Assembly (NCBI GenBank): GCA_018402255.1
Contig: JAGYIS010000008.1
Coordinates: 558,001 to 622,000, forward strand
Direction: 5' to 3'
DNA length: 64,000 nt
Source of the DNA: Marinobacter sp.
GTDB lineage: Bacteria > Pseudomonadota > Gammaproteobacteria > Pseudomonadales > Oleiphilaceae
This document shows, one piece after another, positions 56,017 through 64,000 of this stretch (its first letter is position 1; each line of letters begins with the position of its first letter). Below the pieces are notes generated by a model, which made no database searches, was not told the DNA's origin, and saw only the letters and a program-made list of their open reading frames with translations. The position numbers and the translations under genes were made by a program.

Positions 56017-57510
56017 ATGATGAATCGACGACTCGTTTTTATTCTTTTGCTTTTGCCCCTGTGTGTTCAGGCAGGCCAACGTGTCTGGCTGCAGGAGGAC
56101 TGGCGCTACTTTGATGCGGCAGACCCGGATGACCGCAGGGCAAAGTATCTCGAAGTGCCCTTTGCCAAAGAGGGAGATCGGTACCGGGTAGTGGTGCGTT
56201 ATCCGGACGGGCAACTTGCCATGGAGGGGCAGTCCCTGACGCCGGAGTTTAATCGCTACGCCCTGCTTGGAGACGTTCGGGAGTATTACCCTGATGGGCA
56301 GCTGGCTCGGGAAACGCACTACATTCCGCGTGATGATGTTTGCAACTGCGGGCGATCAACGCCGGTTGAGCACGGTGAGTCTGAGGAGTATTTCCCGAAC
56401 GGTCAGCTAAAGCGCAAGGTTACCTACTATGGCGGTGGTTTGGTCGATGGTGACTATCAGGAGTTTGACTCTGAAGGCAGGGTTGCCCGTGCCTATACGA
56501 TGAAGAGCTACCGAAAACATGGCCTTTACACCGAGTACAGGGCGGGAAGGCCGGTACTGGAAGAGCAGTACATGAATGGCCGGAGCCAGGGAGTCCAGAA
56601 GAGCTACTACCCAAACGGTGCCTTGAAACGCATCTATTTTGTTGGTCAGCACTTTGAGCCTGAAGGTGAGGACCGCACCTTCAGCGAAGTCGGAACATTG
56701 AAACGCAATGTGATGCGAGTGCTGGATGACAGTGGAAGAGAAGTTGAACGGCGTGAGGAGCACTACGGCGAGGCGGAGCAGTTGCGGAGTTTGCATCATA
56801 AAAAGCCCGGCTGGGAGCTAGCGGAAGAGTATGACGAAAACGGCAACCTTGTTGCCCGTAAGGAGGAGGGGCCGAACGGTTACCAGGGCCTGTTCATCCA
56901 AAAAGACTGGCGCAACGTGATAACCGCTCATTACGTGGATGGTGTGTTGCACGGGCGATTCGTCGAGACGTCTTCAGGGGAGGAGCGAGTTGAAGGCAAC
57001 TACGAGCATGGCGAGAAAACGGGTTTATGGCTGAGTGTGGCGCGGGATGGCTCTCGTGAAGAGGCTCGTTACGAAAATGGCAAACTGAATGGGTTGATGC
57101 AGGTGATTGATGCCGAGGGTATTCGCAGGGCTTATATCACCTACAAGAACGATGAAAAGCATGGCCCGGCAGACCACGAAACAGAGTCGGGTAATCGGGT
57201 GGTGACGTCTTACTATGAGGGCGAACCAGACGGCGATTACCTTGAATACACCAGGCGTGGCCGGCTGATTGAGAAGGCCCACTATCGCCGGGGCAATCTG
57301 CACGGTGCCCAGTATAGCTTTGACCGCGAGGGCCGGATGGCAAGCAAGCGAAGTTACCGTGATGACGTTCCCCACGGCGAGTTTCTTGAAACGGGAGACT
57401 TCGGACAGCACCTTTTTAGCCTTCACTATGACAACGGGGAAAGGGTGGGAGAAGGCTCCTTCTATATGGATTTATCTCCGGATTCAGGATCAGGGACGAT
57501 CACCCGATGA
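56017..57510 (+). CDS. secreted MORN-2-repeat protein
   Basis: 497 residues. A signal peptide at ~1-20 (hydrophobic FILLLLPLC, cleavage after VQA) is followed by about ten MORN_2-type repeats of ~22 residues, such as YYPDGQLARETHY, YFPNGQLKRKVTYY, YYPNGALKRIYF and YENGKLNGLMQ. The YwqK group, which carries these repeats, is often named as an antitoxin but its role here is not shown. ATG 56017 is preferred over GTG 56005. It ends overlapping the next gene by 4 nt (ATGA), so translation is coupled. Confidence 0.83.
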   Translation: MMNRRLVFILLLLPLCVQAGQRVWLQEDWRYFDAADPDDRRAKYLEVPFAKEGDRYRVVVRYPDGQLAMEGQSLTPEFNRYALLGDVREYYPDGQLARETHYIPRDDVCNCGRSTPVEHGESEEYFPNGQLKRKVTYYGGGLVDGDYQEFDSEGRVARAYTMKSYRKHGLYTEYRAGRPVLEEQYMNGRSQGVQKSYYPNGALKRIYFVGQHFEPEGEDRTFSEVGTLKRNVMRVLDDSGREVERREEHYGEAEQLRSLHHKKPGWELAEEYDENGNLVARKEEGPNGYQGLFIQKDWRNVITAHYVDGVLHGRFVETSSGEERVEGNYEHGEKTGLWLSVARDGSREEARYENGKLNGLMQVIDAEGIRRAYITYKNDEKHGPADHETESGNRVVTSYYEGEPDGDYLEYTRRGRLIEKAHYRRGNLHGAQYSFDREGRMASKRSYRDDVPHGEFLETGDFGQHLFSLHYDNGERVGEGSFYMDLSPDSGSGTITR

Positions 57511-59546
57511 AAAAAACTCTTATTTTGCTAGCAATCGTTTCCGCCCTCGTTGTTCTTGGATTTCTGGTTCCAGGCATGGCGGGTTCTGGGCAGGAAACGC
57601 CATCGCAGCGAGTCTTTACGGGGCTGGCTTTCGGCGGTGAGGGTGTGTTTGCTGTCGGGGAGGCGGGGGCTATTCGGGTGTCTGACAATAACGCGGACAG
57701 CTGGCAAGTGGTCAGCTCAGGCGTTGAGCACACGCTGACCGCCATTGAGTTTGTCACCGAAAAGCAGGGCTGGGTTACAGGGCACAATGGCATTGTTTTG
57801 CAAACCCTGAATGGAGGTAGAAGCTGGCAGCAGGTGCAGGTTGCCGGTGAAGAACACCCGAATTTGGCATTAATGGATGTCACGTTTGGCAAGGATCAAC
57901 AAGGGCTGATTGTTGGTGAGGATAATCTGATCCTGGCCACCCGGGATGGCGGCGATAGCTGGTCTCGCGAAGTCTATAAAGCCGGGCGATTTTCTTCCAT
58001 CCATAATGCCGCGCTGTTGCTCGACAGTGGCCATGCTCTGATTGCGACCAGCGTGGGCGAAATGCTGGTTCGCTTGCCGGGGGAGCACGAGTGGAACCGG
58101 GTGCATGGGCCTGGTCGCAAGGCTCTGCTCGGCATGATCGATCTGGGGTCTGGCAGGGTACTGGCGTTCGGTTCTCATGGGCTGATACTGGAAACAGCGG
58201 ATGCCGGAGCCACCTGGAATGAAGTTAAAGCCACCAGCTCCGCCAACTACCTGGCTGGTGCACACCTTGGTGATGGCAGCGTTTTGCTGGTTGGCAGCGA
58301 AGGCATGGTGGTTCGCCGTCATGCCGGAGAGGCCATGTTTCTGCAGGATGAACATTTGCCGCCGGGAACCTTGACCGGAGTTGTGGAAGGACAGAATGGA
58401 CGACTACTGGTAACCGGTGCTCAGGGAACTGGTTTTCTTGCCGACAATGATTACCACTTTGCAGGCACGGATAAGGCGAATCCATACACGGGCTACCTGC
58501 TGACCAAGGCGCTTTTGCATCGTCCAGAGGTGGTGCGGCTTCTTGATCTGAACACCAGCAGCTTTCGGCGTTCATTCGGCGATGCGCCGAAGGACCAGGC
58601 AAGCTGGGTCTCTGTGACTGTCTCTGCCAGATCGGAAGCAGACGATGTTCTGACGCCTGCGGTGTTTAACGACATTCACCAATTGCACGAAGCTCTGGCA
58701 GAGCAGCGGTTGCAAGGGAAGCTTGGTCTCTTGGGTGTGACGTCTCTTTGGAGCGAGGATCAGAAGCACATTGTTCTTGACCGCTCTACAGGAACCCATC
58801 ACCCGGTAGTCTCACGTTCCAGGGACTATAGCGATGAAGAACGACCCTACCTTGAAAAACGCATCTTTCAGTCCGGACTGGCGGGCAATGTCGTCTCTGA
58901 AAATTTCCGGTCCATGACTCTGCAGGCCGAAGTTGACTTGTCTGAAGAGGTGGACGGCAATGCACCCTCAGCGTTGGTTTCATTTTTCAAAGACTATCAG
59001 AACAGCTTTGACGCACAGTCACCCGCCTATACGGTTGATAAGCTTGAATATGTGAGCTTGCAGAAGTTATACGAAACTTTGCCGGACACCGAAAAGGGGG
59101 CTGACAGCCAGGATATACCAGCACAGTATCTCTACGAGATTGCTCTGAAAACGGCTGATTCGCACCGTTGCAGCACCGAAGAGGCATTAAGGCTGTCTGC
59201 CGATCTTGAAAATCATCTCTCTGGTGAATCTCTGGATGGGGAGCTTCTCTCCGTGGCCAAACTGTTCAAATACAATCAGGTAGCCAGGCACGATGGAAAC
59301 TGGAAGTGGTTCTCGGCCGACGGTTATCAGCAATGGTATAGCCGTGGGGTGCACCTGCTTTGGGAGCATTCGAGCTGTGTGAACCCGTTAGCCCTTGTTA
59401 TCGGCAAGCACGGAGCAAAGGATGAGTCAGGACGAATAAGCGAGATGCTGGGTCAGTTCGAGGAAGCAAAAGCGCTGGCAGAATCCGATAAAAGCCTGAA
59501 TTTGAATGTATACCGGCTTGACCGGACCGCACTGACGATGCACTGA
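57507..59546 (+). CDS. Ycf48-like propeller protein with extra C-terminal domain
   Basis: 679 residues. A signal peptide (~1-28) precedes a Ycf48-like beta-propeller at ~30-325 with repeating GWVTGHNGIVLQTLNGGRSW and GLIVGEDNLILATRDGGDSW blades. From about 365 to 475 the sequence (WVSVTVSARSEADDVLTP, LGVTSLW, LSEEVDG) resembles part of the periplasmic porter domain of RND/MMPL transporters, but no membrane helices follow. Two cysteines (HRCS, HSSCVN) lie in the C-terminal helical part. Ycf48-like proteins are often beside RND/MMPL genes; here the two seem joined. Confidence 0.78.
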   Translation: MKKTLILLAIVSALVVLGFLVPGMAGSGQETPSQRVFTGLAFGGEGVFAVGEAGAIRVSDNNADSWQVVSSGVEHTLTAIEFVTEKQGWVTGHNGIVLQTLNGGRSWQQVQVAGEEHPNLALMDVTFGKDQQGLIVGEDNLILATRDGGDSWSREVYKAGRFSSIHNAALLLDSGHALIATSVGEMLVRLPGEHEWNRVHGPGRKALLGMIDLGSGRVLAFGSHGLILETADAGATWNEVKATSSANYLAGAHLGDGSVLLVGSEGMVVRRHAGEAMFLQDEHLPPGTLTGVVEGQNGRLLVTGAQGTGFLADNDYHFAGTDKANPYTGYLLTKALLHRPEVVRLLDLNTSSFRRSFGDAPKDQASWVSVTVSARSEADDVLTPAVFNDIHQLHEALAEQRLQGKLGLLGVTSLWSEDQKHIVLDRSTGTHHPVVSRSRDYSDEERPYLEKRIFQSGLAGNVVSENFRSMTLQAEVDLSEEVDGNAPSALVSFFKDYQNSFDAQSPAYTVDKLEYVSLQKLYETLPDTEKGADSQDIPAQYLYEIALKTADSHRCSTEEALRLSADLENHLSGESLDGELLSVAKLFKYNQVARHDGNWKWFSADGYQQWYSRGVHLLWEHSSCVNPLALVIGKHGAKDESGRISEMLGQFEEAKALAESDKSLNLNVYRLDRTALTMH

Positions 59547-59580
59547 ATTAACAAACTGAAAATCCATGGAAAGGACATTA

Positions 59581-61731
59581 ATGATGAGGATTATCGCAGT
59601 ATTGGCCTGCGTATTTGCGCTGGGTTTAGCGGGGGCTATCTGGCTATCCGATCAAGAGACCCTGGCCTTCGATCCCGAAGCAGGCGATGTTCGCTACTTT
59701 GTTGTCGATCAGACTTCAGACGTGAGCATGCCGGGGTGGGCTAATCGAAAAGGTATCTCCAGTCATACAAACAGTATCCTTCGCAGCGAAGTTGTTCATG
59801 CCGGAGATGATTATACCGAGTTACGCTCCGGGGTGGTCAGGGCTTCGGAGCGAGTTGGCCGTCGAACGCTTGTCGATACAGAGTCCGTCGGTCGCCAGAG
59901 TGATGAAAAAACCCGCCTGGCGGACTTCCTCAAAGCCGGTGTGGTTGAGCGTATCAGCCATGGCGGGGTGCCGATGGATGCGTCATATCAGGGGCCTTCA
60001 GATGGACTCGAAAGCGTTGAGGCGCGGCCAGAGTTTCTTCAGGTTGTGCTGCTCAGAAGCCTTCGACTGTTTGCGTGGTATCCGGCTCAGTTTCCGAGCG
60101 ATGAACTTGCAGCCGGAATGACGTGGCAAACAGCGGAGCGGGAGATGGACGGCTTAACCCTGCACCCGCTCCAATTTGAAGTCAGTCATCTTGATGATCA
60201 GACCGTGACCTTGACGTTTGGCCCTCTTGATCCTGAGCGTGAGGTTCAGGCGAATGCCTACCATATTTCGGGTTACCTTGAGCTGGAGCGAGAGAGTGGC
60301 TGGCCGCGGCAGGCTGCTGCAAAGGTTCTTGGTGGGGCAAATTACCGTGGGACCATGTTCGAGGTAAACAGCCGCCTGTCGCTCAGGCAGACGGATATAC
60401 CTCCGGGGCCCGAGTCGGACCGGTTGCTTTCTCAGGCCGAGTGGTCTGTGCGGGCTCTCCCGGTTGACACATCCAGTTCCGAGTTCGCCCGTCACTTTAA
60501 ACCCCCATTCGGGGCAGTGTCGGCGGATCAGGGATTGGCAAAGCTGAGCAGAACATTGGTGTGGTTCGGAATGCAGCCAGTTGACTATGGCTACAGGCGA
60601 GGTCTGGGGGTCGAACCACAGGTAAACTCAAGCGATTTGGAGCGAGTGCAGTTCTCGCCAGTGACAGCCGTGCGACTGCTGGGCTCGGACGGGGAGCCAG
60701 TGGGGAATAATGTAGTGCCCAATCCGGATTTCACGTTACTCAAACCGGACGCTGGTCAGAGCCGACCCCGGTCGGACCGGTTACCTTTTCTAAGGCAGGA
60801 GTTAACGGATGATCAGCTCGAATCTGTTGATACGATTGAGCTCGACATGAGGGTAACGCGGCCAGACAAGATGCAAACGGCCCTGTTAACACCGTCGCAG
60901 AAGCAGATTGAATTAGACAGCGCAGGTTTGACGTTGACCATCGAAGACTGGAGCCCCGAGCGGGTGCGCATCCGTGTAGCAACAGAAGAGGGTATTCCGG
61001 TGGGTGAATTACCGCCCGTAATGGGCTACCCGGTGGACCAGTCTGGAGATGCGGTTCCCCAGTTTACGATGCGAATGGCCCATTCCACGATTGAATCGGC
61101 ATTAGCGGTGATAGACACCGCTTCAGCAAATACCCGCGGGGGAAAGCGGGAAATGGCAAAGGTGTTCCTCGATTACCTTGAAGCACTGCCGCCTCATGAG
61201 AAGAGAGGTGTGTTCATTTTCGAGTACACCGGAACACAATTGCATCCGGTGGATCGTCTTCAGTTCCATTATTACAGCACCAAGACGGAAGAGATTACCC
61301 TGAGAGTCCCTTCGGCGCTCAAAACGCTCGGTGGAGGTAAAGTGGTATCCGAGAGAACGCTGTATCGGGGTAACGTGCCAAGATTTGACCTGAAGTCTGA
61401 GCGTGATGAGGCTGCGAGCTATCGGATGGAGCGCAGTGCCCTGCCGATGGTGTCGGCGGGTGGTAATTCGCAACTGGAGCAGGTTGAGAACGGGACGCTG
61501 AAAGTCAGTGAGGAGTTTTTAAAAACGCTGCAGGAGGTGCAGTCGGCGTTTAGCCTCAAGCAGCTGCCATTGGTCGCCTTCAATGAGGAAGGCGGTGCGC
61601 TGTTTCCCCTCGGCAATGGCTGGCCCGGTCCTGAGCTTGAGCGGCTTCAGGATGGCAGTGGTCTGATCCGTTATTGGGGGGATATTGCCTCAGTGGAGTA
61701 TCCGGTGAGCGCCCCGCAAGGTGATCGTTGA
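59581..61731 (+). CDS. unrecognised large membrane-anchored protein, paralogue 2
   Basis: 716 residues from ATG 59581, where AAGGA at 59571-59575 is well placed; an ATG at 59566 is less likely. Signal anchor at ~3-20. The paralogy to the gene at 53605 extends over most of its length: DPEAGDVRYFVV, GVVERISHGG, YLELERESGWP, KPPFG...RTLVWFG, PVTAVRLLGSDGEP with NPDF, LTLTIEDWS and a C-terminal LPLVAFNEEG then YWGD. It is shorter by ~75 residues. Last gene of the operon, 34 nt after the Ycf48-like gene. Confidence 0.75.
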   Translation: MMRIIAVLACVFALGLAGAIWLSDQETLAFDPEAGDVRYFVVDQTSDVSMPGWANRKGISSHTNSILRSEVVHAGDDYTELRSGVVRASERVGRRTLVDTESVGRQSDEKTRLADFLKAGVVERISHGGVPMDASYQGPSDGLESVEARPEFLQVVLLRSLRLFAWYPAQFPSDELAAGMTWQTAEREMDGLTLHPLQFEVSHLDDQTVTLTFGPLDPEREVQANAYHISGYLELERESGWPRQAAAKVLGGANYRGTMFEVNSRLSLRQTDIPPGPESDRLLSQAEWSVRALPVDTSSSEFARHFKPPFGAVSADQGLAKLSRTLVWFGMQPVDYGYRRGLGVEPQVNSSDLERVQFSPVTAVRLLGSDGEPVGNNVVPNPDFTLLKPDAGQSRPRSDRLPFLRQELTDDQLESVDTIELDMRVTRPDKMQTALLTPSQKQIELDSAGLTLTIEDWSPERVRIRVATEEGIPVGELPPVMGYPVDQSGDAVPQFTMRMAHSTIESALAVIDTASANTRGGKREMAKVFLDYLEALPPHEKRGVFIFEYTGTQLHPVDRLQFHYYSTKTEEITLRVPSALKTLGGGKVVSERTLYRGNVPRFDLKSERDEAASYRMERSALPMVSAGGNSQLEQVENGTLKVSEEFLKTLQEVQSAFSLKQLPLVAFNEEGGALFPLGNGWPGPELERLQDGSGLIRYWGDIASVEYPVSAPQGDR

Positions 61732-61787
61732 GTAGGCGTTGATTGCCACTGAGAATATGATTTTGTTGAGGAGTAGCGCAAAGAACG

Positions 61788-61854
61788 GTGGTTTGTAATC
61801 CACGACTGTGCGGTTATAATCGGTCGGGCTCAGGATGAGTCAGTTACAAACCAC
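61788..61854. promoter_or_regulatory. vgrG promoter with flanking inverted repeat
   Basis: TTGTAA at 61793-61798, a 16-nt spacer, and TATAAT at 61815-61820 form a sigma-70-type promoter. GTGGTTTGTAA (61788-61798) and its exact complement TTACAAACCAC (61844-61854) bracket it. The left arm covers the -35 box, so the pair may be an operator for a dimeric regulator. Confidence 0.6.
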
Positions 61855-61875
61855 TATTCTTCAGGGACCGAAGTC

Positions 61876-63948
61876 ATGCCCCAGGCAAGCGGATTGCAGT
61901 TTACCGCCCGTGTAGGCGAATTCCCCTCAGATCACTTTTCGGTAGTTGGCTTTAAGCTGTCCGAACAGCTGTCTTCCTTGTTTCATGGCCGGTTAGAACT
62001 GGCGAGCACCGACCCCGATGTGGCCGCTGCTGACGTTCTGGAACAACCGGTGGACCTGGTGGTCTGGCAAGACGGCCAGCCAGTACGGCGCTTCACCGGC
62101 GTGGTCAACGAGTTCGTCCGCGGCAACACCGGCCATCGCCGCACCGCCTATGAAGTGGTCATCCAGCCCCCGGCCTGGCGCCTGGGCCTGATGCACAACA
62201 GCCGCATCTTCCAGACCCAGAGCACCGACGCCATCGTGCGCACCCTGCTGGAAGAGCGGGGCATCATTGATACGGTCTTTGACTTCAAGCGCCCCCCTGA
62301 AGAACGGGAATACTGCGTCCAGCACCGGGAATCCGACCTTCAATTTATCGAACGCCTGGCCGCCGAAGAAGGCTGGCACTACCGCTACCAGCACGGCAGC
62401 GTGGACGGAGAAGAACAACCGGCGTTAATCATTGCCGACCACCACGGCGACGCCCCCAAGCTGGACCCGGTGCCCTGCAACACCCAGGCCGGCGGCAGCA
62501 CCAAGCAGGCCTGTGTATTCAGCTTCGCCTACGAAGAACGCATCAAAGCCGCCTCCGTGGCCATGAAGGACTACACCTTCAAAAACCCCGCTTACGCCCT
62601 GATGCACGAACAAAGCGCCGGCAGCCCCAATCACCGGGAAGACTACCAACACTACGATTACCCAGGCCGCTACAAAGCCGATGCCAGTGGCCAGCCCTTC
62701 ACCCAGGCCAGACTGGACGCGCTCAGAAACGACGCCAGCCTCGCCAAGGGCGAAAGCAACCGCCCCGACTTCACCCCCGGCGCCAAAGTCGAGCTGCAGG
62801 AACACGACAGTCAGAGCCTGAACCGGGAATGGCTGCTGACCGCCATCACCCACACCGGCAAACAGCCTCAGGCGATGCAGGAAGAAGGTGGCAGCCAGCC
62901 CACCAGCTACCACAACGACTTCACCGCCATCCCCGCCGATAAAACCTGGCGCACCGTTTATAACTACCGCAACCACAAACCCATGATGGACGGCCCCCAG
63001 ATGGCCCTCGTCACCGGCCCGGACGGCGAAGAAATCCACTGCGACCAGTACGGTCGAGTGAAAGTCCGGTTCCCCTGGGACCGCTACTCAAAGAACGACG
63101 AACACTCCAGCGCCTGGCTGCGCGTCGCCCAAGGCTGGGCCGGCGGCCAATACGGCTTTATGGCCCTGCCCAGAATCGGCAACGAAGTGATTGTGTCCTT
63201 CCTGGACGGCGACCCGGACCAGCCGATCATCACCGGCCGCACCTACCACGCCACCAACACACCGCCGTATGCGCTGCCAGAACACAAAACAAGAACCACC
63301 CTGAAAACCAAAACCCACAAGGGTGAGGGCAGTAACGAACTGCGCTTTGAAGACGAAGCCGACCAGGAACAGATCTACGTCCACGCCCAGAAAGACCTGG
63401 ACCTGCTGACGGAAAACAACCGTACCGAAGTCATCAAGAATGACAGCCACCTGACGGTGGAGAACCACCAGTTTAGCCATGTAAAAGCGGCAGACCACTG
63501 CACCACCGATGGTGAAAGCCGAGTCTCCGTTGGCGCTGATTGTAGCCAGACCATCGCCGGCAGTTTCCACCAGAAAACTGGCCGCACCATGGCATCGGAA
63601 GCCGGTACAGAAGTTCACCACAAAGCGGGCGCGAAAGTGGTGCTGGATGCCGGGGCGGAGCTGACGATTTCTGGTGGGGGCAGCTTTATCAAGTTGGACC
63701 CGAGCGGGGTTACCTTGGCCGGGCCGGGGATCAAGATTAATTCCGGGGGCAGCCCGGGGAGTGGTTCGGGGCAGGGGGCTGTGATGCCAGGGATGCCTAC
63801 GGATCTGGAAGGCCATGTTCATCACACCGTGGAGCCTGACATGTTAGCGGAGGTTCCCCTAACTGCTCCCCAGTTAAACAACCTGAGGTCTGATGCGCCT
63901 TTCTGCGAGGAATGTGTTAAGTGCCGGGACGGGGTATGTGATGTCTGA
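61876..63948 (+). CDS. vgrG: type VI secretion tip protein VgrG
   Basis: 690 residues. T6SS spike: gp27-like N-terminal part to ~390 (EYCVQHRESDLQFIERL, AAEEGWHYRY), then the gp5 OB-fold (YGRVKVRFPWDRY near 395, SSAWLRVAQGWAGGQYG, IGNEVIVSFLDGDPDQP) and a needle-like repetitive C-terminal domain. The last ~65 residues are not needle: a Gly/Ser linker and a tail with Cys pairs (FCEECVKCRDGVC) that could bind a metal or an effector/adaptor. The stop overlaps the start of a next gene, implying a cognate adaptor or effector. Confidence 0.94.
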   Translation: MPQASGLQFTARVGEFPSDHFSVVGFKLSEQLSSLFHGRLELASTDPDVAAADVLEQPVDLVVWQDGQPVRRFTGVVNEFVRGNTGHRRTAYEVVIQPPAWRLGLMHNSRIFQTQSTDAIVRTLLEERGIIDTVFDFKRPPEEREYCVQHRESDLQFIERLAAEEGWHYRYQHGSVDGEEQPALIIADHHGDAPKLDPVPCNTQAGGSTKQACVFSFAYEERIKAASVAMKDYTFKNPAYALMHEQSAGSPNHREDYQHYDYPGRYKADASGQPFTQARLDALRNDASLAKGESNRPDFTPGAKVELQEHDSQSLNREWLLTAITHTGKQPQAMQEEGGSQPTSYHNDFTAIPADKTWRTVYNYRNHKPMMDGPQMALVTGPDGEEIHCDQYGRVKVRFPWDRYSKNDEHSSAWLRVAQGWAGGQYGFMALPRIGNEVIVSFLDGDPDQPIITGRTYHATNTPPYALPEHKTRTTLKTKTHKGEGSNELRFEDEADQEQIYVHAQKDLDLLTENNRTEVIKNDSHLTVENHQFSHVKAADHCTTDGESRVSVGADCSQTIAGSFHQKTGRTMASEAGTEVHHKAGAKVVLDAGAELTISGGGSFIKLDPSGVTLAGPGIKINSGGSPGSGSGQGAVMPGMPTDLEGHVHHTVEPDMLAEVPLTAPQLNNLRSDAPFCEECVKCRDGVCDV

Positions 63949-64000
63949 AACGTCGGATTTTCGCACTCAATTAAAGATTATCGGCGAAAGGCATGACAGC
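63941..64000 (+). CDS. start of a vgrG-coupled gene, truncated by the window edge
   Basis: ATG 63941 overlaps the vgrG stop by 8 nt, and 20 codons are open to the edge (MSETSDFRTQLKIIGERHDS). Too short to identify. Genes coupled to vgrG are commonly DUF4123-type or other adaptors, or effectors. Confidence 0.5.
   Translation, partial: MSETSDFRTQLKIIGERHDS

Noticed and set aside
62425-63825. Long minus-strand ORFs opposite vgrG
   Set aside because: They are mirror frames of a GC-rich coding sequence, with low-complexity Gly/Val-rich products.

Overview
The window looks like chromosome of a marine gammaproteobacterium close to Marinobacter and Pseudomonas. This is an inference from gene content, not a database match. 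It rests on a WbpM-type enzyme closing the surface-sugar locus, an MvaT/MvaU-type nucleoid protein, a DUF6160-like secreted protein, the flagellin-flaG-fliD-fliS order, and a glucosylglycerate (compatible solute) operon.

Region 1 (1-22.2 kb) is a surface polysaccharide (O-antigen or capsule) locus on the plus strand. It opens with an exact RfaH-type ops element at 5-16. In order it holds a Wzz-like chain-length protein, a PglK/MsbA-like ABC exporter (no Wzx is seen), a sialic acid cassette neuB-neuC-neuA, a pyruvyltransferase-family protein, a GT-B-like protein, and a very AT-rich Wzy-like polymerase. An unusual block follows: an aldolase fused to a Maf-like domain, a KdsB-type cytidylyltransferase and a HAD phosphatase, which may make a second CMP-activated ulosonic acid. 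After one more orphan transferase-like protein come fnlA-fnlB-fnlC (UDP-L-FucNAc), a FucNAc transferase, a WbpV-like reductase, an initiating sugar-phosphate transferase and wbpM. Base composition changes from AT-rich to GC-rich along the locus, as if modules of different origin had been joined.

Region 2 (22.2-32.8 kb) holds a metallo-beta-lactamase/beta-CASP gene carrying in-frame REP-like repeats and a frameshift, a UDP-sugar 6-dehydrogenase (tviB/wbpO type), mvaT, a two-gene signalling operon (REC-CheC and PAS-GGDEF), a DUF6160-like protein, sbcB, and a frameshifted TPR/methyltransferase-like gene.

Region 3 (33-42.3 kb) is flagellar: two flagellins, a Maf-type flagellin glycosyltransferase, flaG, fliD and fliS, with two convincing sigma-28 promoters. 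Five genes between 23.3 and 40.5 kb are each broken by what looks like one single-base indel. That is more like local consensus error than biology.

Region 4 (42.3-53.5 kb) holds argG, an AraC regulator, a REC-degenerate GGDEF protein, yajQ, an AmpG-like permease, selO, and a three-gene glucosylglycerate operon (phosphatase, synthase, phosphorylase).

Region 5 (53.6-61.7 kb) is an unrecognised four-gene operon with its own promoter: two large membrane-anchored paralogues flank a MORN-repeat protein and a Ycf48-like propeller protein. This is my best candidate for an undescribed system. The window ends with a T6SS vgrG under its own promoter and the first 20 codons of a coupled downstream gene.

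A family of GGGTCAGACCC palindromes (REP/REPIN-like) is scattered between 22.4 and 53.5 kb, but I found none in the polysaccharide locus or after 53.6 kb.
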